Assembly: GCA_021773795.1 (NCBI GenBank)
Contig: JAJFJT010000015.1
Span: 80,393 to 144,392, forward strand
DNA from: Gammaproteobacteria bacterium
GTDB taxonomy: Bacteria; Pseudomonadota; Gammaproteobacteria; HK1
DNA length: 64,000 nt
Direction: 5' to 3'
Part shown: one piece after another, positions 16,459 through 23,096 of the stretch
How positions within the stretch are numbered: the first letter of the stretch is position 1
Layout of the letters: every line of letters begins with the position of its first letter
Position numbers and translations under genes: made by a program
Notes under the pieces: generated by a model
The model's database searches: none
The model's input: only the letters and a program-made list of their open reading frames with translations
What the model was told of the DNA's origin: nothing

Positions 16459-17633
16459 CAGGTCGCAAACGCCGTGTTGTCCTTGTTCACGAGCCTCTTC
16501 AAAAGCCCAACCATTTCAGCGAATTCTGGCGCAGCGACTTTTTGCACAGCACCTGGGCCAAAGCTGTTGAGTGAGGTCCGGGAAAGATCGATTTCACGGA
16601 AAGCCCTGTGAACGCGAACAGAAGGGGAAGGCGAAAGGGAAAGCCCCGCTAGCGGGTTTTTTGCCTTTGTGGTTGTTTTCGAAGCCGCCTGGAAGAACTT
16701 CGAGGTATCGATAACCCCGCTTTGCGTTTCCTTTTTGACGCGATCGACCAGCCCCAGCAAGCCCTTACCACTGTCAAATGCCTCTTTGGAAAAGGCTTGC
16801 AGGTCTTTGGCGGCCTCCTTGAACCCGAATAGCGAGGCAAAATCACCGGCAACACTCGACCCGAACGAGCCAACCAGGTTGTAAAACTGCCTCACGGACC
16901 GGGCGGTTGCTGCCGCGATGTCCGCGAAGACCGTTAAGGCCGGTGACACAAGCTTCGTTAAATCTTCGGCCATCGCCCCAAATGATTCATTCATCTTCTG
17001 GACGGCGTCGTTGGTTTCGGCGATAGCCTTCACATCCTTAAGGCTCAGGGTTTTCCCCAGGGCATCGGCAGATGCCATCATCTCCCGGAGTCCTTTGGAG
17101 CCATCTGCAAGAGCCGGTAGCAGCTCGATACCTGCCCGCCCAAAAATCTTGTAGGAAATGGCTGCCTTGTCGGTCTGAGACTTCACGCCCTTGAGGGCGT
17201 CCGCCAGCACCATCAGTTTGTTTTCAGGCTTCAGCCCCTTGAATTGTTTGAGGTGTATGCCTAACGACTGGAATGCGGTTTTGGCTAACCCGGTGCCGGC
17301 GGCGGCATCCGCAGTATTGACCTCGAGCTTTTCAAGGCTTTTGGCGAGCGTACCGAAGGAAAATCCTGATAGCTCCGATACCACGCGCAGCTGCGAAAGG
17401 GCCTCAGCGGAAGCGCCTATCTTGGTATTGAGTTTTTCAATCTGGTCCCCTGCCCTGAGCGCTTCACGCGACATAGCCACGAAACCGACAGCGATAGCGC
17501 CGACAGCCAGGTTTTTCAGAGACAAAGCCGTATTCTTGAATCCCGCCATTGAGTTTCTTGCTTGCTTTATTCCCGTCTGGAACTGGCTTGAATCTGCCCG
17601 CATTTTGACGGTAAGGCTTGAGATGTTACCCAT
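16458..17633 (-). CDS. Short phage tail tape-measure-like protein
   Basis: A 391-residue helical protein. MGNISSLTVKMRADSSQFQTGIKQARNSMAGF is the usual opening of tail tape-measure proteins. A hydrophobic stretch (LAVGAIAVGFVAM, about 44-56) and the TMP core (ALSQLRVVSELSGFSFGTLAKSLEKL, YKIFGRAGIELLPAL) follow. At 391 residues it would specify a short tail or is truncated; many siphophage TMPs exceed 700. ATG at 17633 has CAGGAG 8 nt upstream; the frame extends 24 residues further up but overlaps the cysteine-rich gene. Confidence 0.78.
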   Translation of the reverse strand: MGNISSLTVKMRADSSQFQTGIKQARNSMAGFKNTALSLKNLAVGAIAVGFVAMSREALRAGDQIEKLNTKIGASAEALSQLRVVSELSGFSFGTLAKSLEKLEVNTADAAAGTGLAKTAFQSLGIHLKQFKGLKPENKLMVLADALKGVKSQTDKAAISYKIFGRAGIELLPALADGSKGLREMMASADALGKTLSLKDVKAIAETNDAVQKMNESFGAMAEDLTKLVSPALTVFADIAAATARSVRQFYNLVGSFGSSVAGDFASLFGFKEAAKDLQAFSKEAFDSGKGLLGLVDRVKKETQSGVIDTSKFFQAASKTTTKAKNPLAGLSLSPSPSVRVHRAFREIDLSRTSLNSFGPGAVQKVAAPEFAEMVGLLKRLVNKDNTAFAT

Positions 17634-17634
17634 T

Positions 17635-17805
17635 TCAGTGGCTCCTGGTAGCTTGTGATTTAGGAAGCAGATCGCATGCGCGGCATTTGCTGCGGTCACG
17701 GCCACCCACCCGGTGCCCGCGAAATCCCAGCCATGTACGGCAAGTCAACTTCCAACGGACGCCACAACGGCAAGGCGCAACGTCTCCGATTCTCCATTTA
17801 CTCAT
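17635..17805 (-). CDS. 56-residue cysteine-rich small protein, unknown function
   Basis: Begins MSKWRIGDVAPCRCG and ends SQATRSH; its TGA is followed after one base by the tape-measure ATG, suggesting coupling. AAGG lies 6 nt before its ATG. Five cysteines (C12, C14, C22, C41, C44, with CRC and CRAC pairs) and 11 arginines suggest a small zinc-binding, nucleic-acid-associated protein. I do not recognise a family. Support comes from the ribosome site, the tight spacing and the cysteine pattern. Confidence 0.55.
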   Translation of the reverse strand: MSKWRIGDVAPCRCGVRWKLTCRTWLGFRGHRVGGRDRSKCRACDLLPKSQATRSH

Positions 17806-17815
17806 GTGTCACCTT

Positions 17816-17863
17816 AAAAAACCCCCGTGTTGCCCTCATTGAGGGGAAGGCATCGGGAGGGGG
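17816..17863 (-). terminator. Candidate terminator/attenuator between capsid gene and small Cys-rich gene
   Basis: On the minus strand CCCCC (17863-17859) can pair with GGGGG (17826-17822), enclosing an inner hairpin CCCTC-AAT-GAGGG, and is followed at once by TTTTTT. It would end or reduce read-through from the capsid gene into the tail genes. Confidence 0.45.
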
Positions 17864-17905
17864 ATCCCATGGTTGGCAACCCATGGCCCGGTGATATGCC
17901 ATGCA

Positions 17906-17942
17906 CCGTCGGCGGCACACATCACTTAGAAGCCGCCGACGG
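17906..17942 (-). other. Strong stem-loop directly after the capsid stop codon
   Basis: Perfect 11-bp inverted repeat (CCGTCGGCGGC / GCCGCCGACGG) with a 15-nt loop, abutting the capsid gene stop. No U-tract follows, so it may protect the mRNA 3' end or act with the downstream terminator. Confidence 0.7.
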
Positions 17943-19754
17943 TTAGGCAGTAACGGCGTCCTGGATGGCCGCGAAGGACTGAGGATGGCGAACGGAAATA
18001 TCCACATCGAAAAACGCGGTCACTCGCACACCACCGGTGGAACTCAGGCTGTATGGATCGACCAGGATATCGAGCACGCCCCATTCACCGATCAGCAGGT
18101 CGGCAAAGTTCCCGTAGAGGATGGCGGAGAGGTTGGTACCGGTACCCTTGGTAAGGTTGCCCGGGACCTGGTTGGACACGGCCGCACGGATCCCCAGCAA
18201 CCGGCCATCCGTGAGTACGCCACCTTCCCAAACAAACCCCGCGCCGGCATCGCCGGAGACCTTCAGAGTCTTCAGCAATTTGGCACGGGTCACGGTGTTG
18301 ACGAGGAAGCCGAGCGATCCTTGATCCGCATTGTCGGCCCCAAGCTCCTGCCCCAGGTCAACGATCAGATCGTAGGTTGGCACGCCTCCATTCGTTCCGA
18401 TAGGCACGTCACCAATGCCGGAGGTGTTGAGAATTCCCGTGGGCTGCTCACCGGTACCCGAGCCATTGATGCAGACCCGATCGATTTCAAGCGCCACGGT
18501 GGTGGCCAGGTCATTACGAACGAAGCTTTCCGCATCGATGGACGATTGCTTCAAAAACCGCCGGGTGTATTCCGCGAGACCCGCCACGGATTTCGGCCTC
18601 AGGGCGACCTGGTCAAAGGCCGCCTGACTCTCGGTGGGCGCGGCGCCTTCCGCAACCCAGTAGGCAGTCGATCCGCTGGTCTGGCGTGGAATATCTACGT
18701 TGCCCTGCAGATCCCTGAGGAAGGTAGCGCCCAGGCCGGCGACTTGCGCTTTGTTTCTCAGAACATCGATGAAGGAAGCGGACAGAAGATCCGTCGACAC
18801 CAGGTGCCCGCCTGCGGTATCCGTTCCAACGTTCAGATCTCGCCGTTGAGGCACGGGGCACGGAACGAACACGCCTCGCGGAGGCCGACGCAACATTCGC
18901 GAAAGATGTTCGGAAGTTTCGATAGCCCGAGCGTAATCCCCCCCCCTATGATCAATCTGCATGTTGATCGCATCCAGGAAGGAAGAGCTCGCCTCGTTAC
19001 CCATGCCGAAATTATCATCCATGATGGGCGCGGGGTGAGCACCGCCGAGTTTCGCGAGCACGGTGTTGCGGAAGCTTTCCGCAGAGCGGCCTTCCTGGAT
19101 GGCGGCCAGTCCGAGATCGACAAAATCATGGTCCCTCGCAATGGCCATTATCTCTTGGACGCGGAACTCGGCCGTCTCGCGGAGTTTGTTCTCGCGGCGC
19201 CGTTGGCTCCGGGACGGCAAATCATCATCCTGGGTCGGTTCAATTGCTTGGTTGTTTTCCATTGTCCTATTACCTCGTGAAGTAAATTCGGCGGACCGGA
19301 ATAGGCCCGCGTTTGGATCGGCACCAACACCTGTCGCGCTGACTTCGTTGACGGTCCAATCCGTAAATCGATAAACATCGCCACTCTCTCGAACGGGATC
19401 GCTGTTCAGGCTATAACCCACGGACAGATCGGTAATGTTGCCGGCAAGCATGTCGGCAAATCGCTCCTGTGCTTCCGTGGATTCTCCGCAGTGAATGTCA
19501 CCACGCAGCTTTTTTCCTTCCACGCGGATATTGCGAACCCGGCCAAGCACGTTATTGAGATCGTGGCCCCAAAGAAGTGGGAGACCACGTGTAGCGCGGG
19601 ACAAGTCAACGCTACCAGGGGAGTGATCCAAAACCTCAATACCGTATCCGCGCTTGACGCCGGTCTCGGTCGAAAGGACGGAGGGAATTACTTTCTTCTT
19701 GCGGTCGGCAGCCCGGATGTCCAGGCTGACGGTTCTAAAAAGTGTTTCGCTCAT
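17943..19754 (-). CDS. Prohead protease-major capsid protein fusion (HK97 fold)
   Basis: A 603-residue fusion. Residues 1-155 are an HK97-type prohead protease with catalytic H64 (LPLLWGHD) and S111 (TDLSVGYS). Residues 160-290 are a charged helical linker (SQRRRENKLRETAEFR...) like a scaffold/delta domain. Residues 300-603 are the HK97 capsid fold (GTDTAGGHLVSTDLL, YWVAEGAAPTESQAAFDQV, RVCINGSGTGEQPTGIL, VDPYSLSSTGGVRV). Start ATG at 19754 has TTAGGAG 6 nt upstream. Such fusions are known in some phages. It shows that this small island codes for its own shell protein. Confidence 0.92.
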   Translation of the reverse strand: MSETLFRTVSLDIRAADRKKKVIPSVLSTETGVKRGYGIEVLDHSPGSVDLSRATRGLPLLWGHDLNNVLGRVRNIRVEGKKLRGDIHCGESTEAQERFADMLAGNITDLSVGYSLNSDPVRESGDVYRFTDWTVNEVSATGVGADPNAGLFRSAEFTSRGNRTMENNQAIEPTQDDDLPSRSQRRRENKLRETAEFRVQEIMAIARDHDFVDLGLAAIQEGRSAESFRNTVLAKLGGAHPAPIMDDNFGMGNEASSSFLDAINMQIDHRGGDYARAIETSEHLSRMLRRPPRGVFVPCPVPQRRDLNVGTDTAGGHLVSTDLLSASFIDVLRNKAQVAGLGATFLRDLQGNVDIPRQTSGSTAYWVAEGAAPTESQAAFDQVALRPKSVAGLAEYTRRFLKQSSIDAESFVRNDLATTVALEIDRVCINGSGTGEQPTGILNTSGIGDVPIGTNGGVPTYDLIVDLGQELGADNADQGSLGFLVNTVTRAKLLKTLKVSGDAGAGFVWEGGVLTDGRLLGIRAAVSNQVPGNLTKGTGTNLSAILYGNFADLLIGEWGVLDILVDPYSLSSTGGVRVTAFFDVDISVRHPQSFAAIQDAVTA

Positions 19755-19773
19755 CGCTAACTCCTAAAAGCTC

Positions 19774-19873
19774 GCGCTTGCTGAAACGCAAAGAGGCGGA
19801 GCCCCAGCAAGCGCATCAAGCAGCAGCCACAAAGTGGGTGCCATCTGTGCACGTCGCCGAAGACTCCGCCTCT
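19774..19873 (-). other. Interlocking inverted repeats upstream of the capsid gene (possible pseudoknot)
   Basis: Two perfect 10-bp inverted repeats are interleaved. GCGCTTGCTG (19774-19783) pairs with CAGCAAGCGC (19805-19814). AGAGGCGGAG (19792-19801), lying in the loop of the first, pairs with CTCCGCCTCT (19864-19873). The RNA would carry both in the leader just before the capsid start. The surrounding 266-bp gap (19755-20020) holds no convincing gene. Confidence 0.65.
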
Positions 19874-20020
19874 CTGGAGGGGTCATCTTCCGTCCATCCC
19901 GTGGGCCTGGCCTGGTGGCGGCAGGCAAGCGCGAAGCATTGCCCTCGTAACCAAGCGTCTCCACAGGAGGAAAGACGTCCTAAGGGTCAATCTAAATCTT
20001 TTTTTTATAGAACGCCACAC

Positions 20021-20281
20021 TTAATGTACCGGCGCATCTGATTGCATGCGTTTGGCATCTTCTGCAAGGTCGATAGCCGCCATTTTTACCCGTGCTGCCG
20101 CCTCGGTTGGCGTCAGTGGCCCGATCATATGCGTGAATACAATCTGCCGATGTTCGACTGCTACTACCGCCAGAGTTTTCGTGTGCTCACAATAGACAGA
20201 GACACAGTTTTCTTTTTTATGAGCGTGGAGATGGTCATACAGATCAGTGACACACGCGCTGCACAATTTTGGCTGGTTCAT
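20021..20281 (-). CDS. 86-residue hypothetical protein of the island
   Basis: I do not recognise a family. It has an N-terminal CSAC motif (PKLCSACVTDLYDHLHAHKKENC), two more cysteines at about 26 and 31, and a C-terminal helix rich in Ala/Lys (TPTEAAARVKMAAIDLAEDAKRM). The cysteine/histidine pattern could bind a metal. Its ATG overlaps the end of the 63-residue gene upstream by 4 bp, so the two are coupled. Confidence 0.6.
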   Translation of the reverse strand: MNQPKLCSACVTDLYDHLHAHKKENCVSVYCEHTKTLAVVAVEHRQIVFTHMIGPLTPTEAAARVKMAAIDLAEDAKRMQSDAPVH

Positions 20282-20469
20282 TTGAGAGCCTCCTCCGCTA
20301 GCAGTAGATCCATATATGCGATGATGTACGCCCGCTCATCTTTAGAAAGGTTTTCCATCTGTTGGCTAAAGTGTTGAATCTCCCAGGCAGACGGCGCCTC
20401 CGATCTTTTTATATTTGGATTGCCACCAACGATTCGAAGGTGGGGTTTCTTTGGGGCTGTCTCTTGCAT
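20278..20469 (-). CDS. 63-residue hypothetical protein of the island
   Basis: No known family seen. The N-terminal third is basic and proline-rich (APKKPHLRIVGGNP); the rest is a predicted helix pair (WEIQHFSQQMENLSKDERAYIIAYMDLLLAEEAL). I start at the ATG at 20469, with GAGGAG 6 nt upstream, rather than at an ATG 18 nt earlier lacking such a site. It overlaps the downstream gene by 4 bp. Confidence 0.6.
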   Translation of the reverse strand: MQETAPKKPHLRIVGGNPNIKRSEAPSAWEIQHFSQQMENLSKDERAYIIAYMDLLLAEEALK

Positions 20470-20516
20470 AGTGCTCTCCTCAATCAACTCGTGAACCCAT
20501 ATCCAGAATCCTCACA

Positions 20517-20584
20517 GCTAGCTAAAACTCGCGAGTATCTTGCCCGTGAGGTGGCTTATCTAGGGAGGACCCGCTAGCTAAAAC
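20517..20584. repeat. 12-bp direct repeat pair flanking a 44-bp spacer
   Basis: GCTAGCTAAAAC occurs at 20517-20528 and again at 20573-20584; the second copy contains the stop codon of orf80. The repeat may be the footprint of a small duplication or insertion, or a protein-binding pair. Confidence 0.5.
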
Positions 20585-20820
20585 ATCGACCGTTCGAATT
20601 CGGCCGCATCTTCGGCCCAATCCTTTTGAATTTGTTCTTCGAGTCGTTCCCACTCCCCATCCATCTCCCCATCATATTTTCCTTCACCCTGGTCAGCTGA
20701 AATCACTCCCGTGGCGATCAGCCCCTTCACGTGAGAAATAATTTCTTTCCTCCGTTCCTTCATCTTCCGTTCAACTGCAATCGAAAGGTTTTTCTGTAGT
20801 ACTTCTGTATCGATGCTCAT
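20578..20820 (-). CDS. 80-residue acidic hypothetical protein (orf80)
   Basis: Not recognised. Residues 1-45 form a charged helix (DTEVLQKNLSIAVERKMKERRKEIISHVKGL); the C-terminus is very acidic (GEGKYDGEMDGEWERLEEQIQKDWAEDAAEFERS). ATG at 20820 follows AGGAGAAGAGC; a longer frame would reach into the repeat region. It is the first gene downstream of the iteron-like array and could be a replication accessory or regulator, but that is only positional. Confidence 0.6.
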   Translation of the reverse strand: MSIDTEVLQKNLSIAVERKMKERRKEIISHVKGLIATGVISADQGEGKYDGEMDGEWERLEEQIQKDWAEDAAEFERSMF

Positions 20821-20850
20821 GCTCTTCTCCTGGTCGCCTATACAAACGAT

Positions 20851-21008
20851 GGCCACCTTGGCCACCTATACATAAAAGGTAGTAGTAGTAAGGGTTTCAC
20901 TTGGCCACCTTCACTTGGCCGTCTTGGCCGTCTTGGCCGTCTTCCGAAATGCGGCGAAGGTGGCCAAGGTGTCCAAGTTTTGATGGCAGGGGATCTTGGC
21001 CACCTTCA
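20851..21008. repeat. Iteron-like repeat cluster, candidate replication origin
   Basis: Three tandem TTGGCCGTC units (20915-20941) are surrounded by TTGGCCACCT copies at 20858, 20901 and 20996, a partial copy at 20851, and an inverted copy (AAGGTGGCCAAGG, 20958-20970). An A/T-rich stretch (TATACATAAAAGG) lies within. The cluster starts at the 3' end of the ATPase gene. Iterons beside a Rep ATPase gene are the usual layout of a plasmid or satellite origin. Confidence 0.6.
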
Positions 21009-22031
21009 TGGTTTAAGATCCATAGGATGGGTGGTACTTGGTAACTCCCAGAGCCAGTCACCATTGGCGCCCGTTGATTTAATCGAATTTACGTCCAGGG
21101 CTTTTTTGGCGCGACGTATCGTCCTACGTGCGATATGCGCACGCGCAGCGCGACTCTCTAATTCCTTTTGAGCCATCGGTCCGTGTGCTAGCTCTTCAGT
21201 AAGCCAACTCTTTGCTTCACCCATTTTCGATGCGCGCACAGGATGGGCTGCTTCCAGCGCCGATGATGCGTCGATAAAGACAGGATCATCCTCCCAAGCA
21301 ATCATGGGCGCACCGGTTTCTTGAGAAACCACGATTCTGTAGGCAAGCCCGCCTTGGTCAGTCCCCAGGTTGTTCTTGACGGGCAGAAATAAGCGCCTAT
21401 CTGGATCCGCTCCATCTTTCGTCACTAAAAACGCAGCTCGCACCGTGGCGACAAATGCCAGGCTTCCAGATGTTCTATAAAGAGCATTGGTTCCGCTGGC
21501 TTTATTCAGATGGCTCACTAGCAATACAGCAACACCAAACTTTGCAGCCGTATCAACTAATGGCATAAGCAGACTGCGAACGTCCGCATTATTATGAGTG
21601 TCCGTTCCAGAGAGATAGGCAGATATTGGATCAATAATCACCAGCCTGGTATCAGGTTTTTTTCGTAAACATAGTTCCAGCGCTGCAATATCCTCAGCCA
21701 GGGAAAAGTAATGCTCCTTTTTACCCTCGTCCTCGCTGAACGTTTCAACACATTTGACGCAATGAATATTTTCCACATTTGCACCGGCCGCATCGAGGCG
21801 AATGCGGATTGTGTCAGCAGGGTCATCCTCTGCCGACATCATTATCACGTCGCCTTTGGGGGAACCGATATCACCTTCCGGCCATCTGCCGCCCGTGGAT
21901 ACGATGGCCGCTATATAGGTGGTGATAAGTGATTTTCCGAGCCCCGGGTCTCCAGCGATAAGAACCGGCTTACCTAAAGGAATTTTTCCTGGCCAAAGCC
22001 ACTCAACTGGCTTTGGTTCAACGCTCGCCAT
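21006..22031 (-). CDS. RepA/AAA_25-type RecA-fold ATPase
   Basis: A 341-residue hexameric-helicase-like ATPase. Walker A is GDPGLGKS at 27-34. DTRLVIIDPISAYLSGTDTHNN is the Walker B region, VLLVSHLNKASG is the sensor, and ALYRTSGSLAFVATVRAAFLV continues the family. A C-terminal winged-helix-like tail (KSWLTEELAHGPMAQKELESRA) could bind DNA. In phage satellites and plasmids such proteins act in replication. Start context is weak, with no clear ribosome site; no in-frame ATG or GTG lies close upstream. Confidence 0.82.
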   Translation of the reverse strand: MASVEPKPVEWLWPGKIPLGKPVLIAGDPGLGKSLITTYIAAIVSTGGRWPEGDIGSPKGDVIMMSAEDDPADTIRIRLDAAGANVENIHCVKCVETFSEDEGKKEHYFSLAEDIAALELCLRKKPDTRLVIIDPISAYLSGTDTHNNADVRSLLMPLVDTAAKFGVAVLLVSHLNKASGTNALYRTSGSLAFVATVRAAFLVTKDGADPDRRLFLPVKNNLGTDQGGLAYRIVVSQETGAPMIAWEDDPVFIDASSALEAAHPVRASKMGEAKSWLTEELAHGPMAQKELESRAARAHIARRTIRRAKKALDVNSIKSTGANGDWLWELPSTTHPMDLKP

Positions 22032-22071
22032 GCATACAGTGAGCAGCTCAACAAATAACGGGTGGTTAGAT

Positions 22072-22302
22072 TTATTTATGAGCCTGACTCCGCGTGGGAG
22101 AAGGATGGACGGTGCGCTGTTCTATGAAAGCATCGAGGTCAGAGCGACGATAATAAACGCGCCGGCCAATCTTGATGAACGGAAGGTTATAGCGGCCTGT
22201 GCTGGCCCATATTTCAAGCGTCGCCAGAGCCAAGCCCAGGTAATCGGCAGCCTCTTTTCGGCTTAGACGATCATTGTTAAAAGCGATTTTTTTTACAGAC
22301 AT
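22072..22302 (-). CDS. Excisionase-type helix-turn-helix protein
   Basis: A 76-residue MerR-like/HTH_17 protein. RLSRKEAADYLGLALATLEIWASTGRYNLPFIKIGRRVYYRRSDLDAFI is the full winged-helix excisionase module. Such proteins bend att DNA for excision or repress early genes. It starts inside the AlpA-like stop (TAATG) with GAGGTGG upstream, so the two regulators are co-translated. Confidence 0.82.
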   Translation of the reverse strand: MSVKKIAFNNDRLSRKEAADYLGLALATLEIWASTGRYNLPFIKIGRRVYYRRSDLDAFIEQRTVHPSPTRSQAHK

Positions 22303-22508
22303 TATTCCACCTCATCAGTTGCCTTAGGTGGCGCCGCTATTTTTTTCAAATAGTCGGCAATGGCTGATTCACGCCAAGCGACTTGCCCGCCCGTCATCTT
22401 AAGCGGCGCAGGAAAGGTTCCCGCCCGAACGCGCCGAAAAATAGTAGATTGGGATCCGTACCCGAGTTGCTGCAGGTCGGCGTAGCTGAGTAGTTTTAGG
22501 TTTTCCAT
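22302..22508 (-). CDS. AlpA-family transcriptional regulator
   Basis: A 68-residue protein with the AlpA layout: LLSYADLQQLGYGSQSTIFRRVRAGTFPAPLKM followed by VAWRESAIADYLKK. In P4-like satellites and PICI-type islands AlpA/Stl-type regulators control integrase and the early operon. TAGGAG lies 6 nt before the ATG. Overlaps the next HTH gene by one base. Confidence 0.82.
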   Translation of the reverse strand: MENLKLLSYADLQQLGYGSQSTIFRRVRAGTFPAPLKMTGGQVAWRESAIADYLKKIAAPPKATDEVE

Positions 22509-22577
22509 TGGTTGCTCCTAACGAACGATGCAAGCCAATGGTAGGTATTGATTACAGAGGGGTCATTCCAAGAATTC

Positions 22578-23096
22578 TCAGTATTTCTCAGAATGGCGCT
22601 TAAGCATGTTTAGATATTCGTAGTAAAGGTTTTTCGCATCGCCCTCACTCACGCTGAATTTTTTAGCCGCAGCGGGCCATAATTCGCTAAGTGGCTCTTC
22701 TTCATTTCGGCGATATATAAAGTTGAAAATTCGGGCGATTAACGGCATCCCATCAAACCTCTTTAGCCGCCGTTGTATTTGCTCTAAGTGCGCGCCTTTG
22801 CGGTGTGGGATATTGAAGGCTTCACCGAACTCGCGCACCTCCCAATCGCTCCAGCGTCTAAGCCCGGACTCCAGTTCCTCCCGCACCCAACTAGGCGCCG
22901 CAATCCGATATTGGGCACAACGCCGAAGGGCCTCAAAAAGCATGAGGGTGTTGCCCTGGTTATAGGCGTCCTGGCAATCCTTTAGGTCCTTAAGGGCCAC
23001 GTCAGAGGCCCAACACCACCCCAGCCCAGATTCCACGAACTGGCCAGTTCCCAGATTCGCAAACTTCTTCTTGAGCTCTTCAATGCTTCCCTTCAT
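22578..23096 (-). CDS. 172-residue hypothetical protein overlapping the integrase gene
   Basis: Not recognised. It is Trp/Arg-rich and helical (GSIEELKKKFANLG, WVREELESGLRRWSDWEVREFGEAF, RIFNFIYRRNEEEPLSELWPAAAKKF), with a C-terminal SVSEGDAKNLYYEYLNML that could be a small helix-turn-helix. I start at the ATG at 23096, 6 nt after AAGGAG; the earlier in-frame ATG at 23102 directly abuts that site. It overlaps the integrase 3' end by 17 bp. The position next to int is where many satellites carry cargo, so a defence or helper-interference role could be tested. Confidence 0.6.
   Translation of the reverse strand: MKGSIEELKKKFANLGTGQFVESGLGWCWASDVALKDLKDCQDAYNQGNTLMLFEALRRCAQYRIAAPSWVREELESGLRRWSDWEVREFGEAFNIPHRKGAHLEQIQRRLKRFDGMPLIARIFNFIYRRNEEEPLSELWPAAAKKFSVSEGDAKNLYYEYLNMLKRHSEKY

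Noticed and set aside
17901..19280. 459-residue open frame antisense to the capsid gene
   Set aside because: It mirrors the capsid coding frame, has no recognisable domain, and arises from codon bias in GC-rich DNA.
19764..19964. 66-residue open frame in the capsid leader
   Set aside because: GTG start without a ribosome site, low-complexity composition and overlap with the interlocking inverted repeats; structured non-coding leader is more likely.
20915..20941. Short tandem repeats considered as a CRISPR array
   Set aside because: Units are 9 bp without spacers; they fit iterons, and no cas gene is present.
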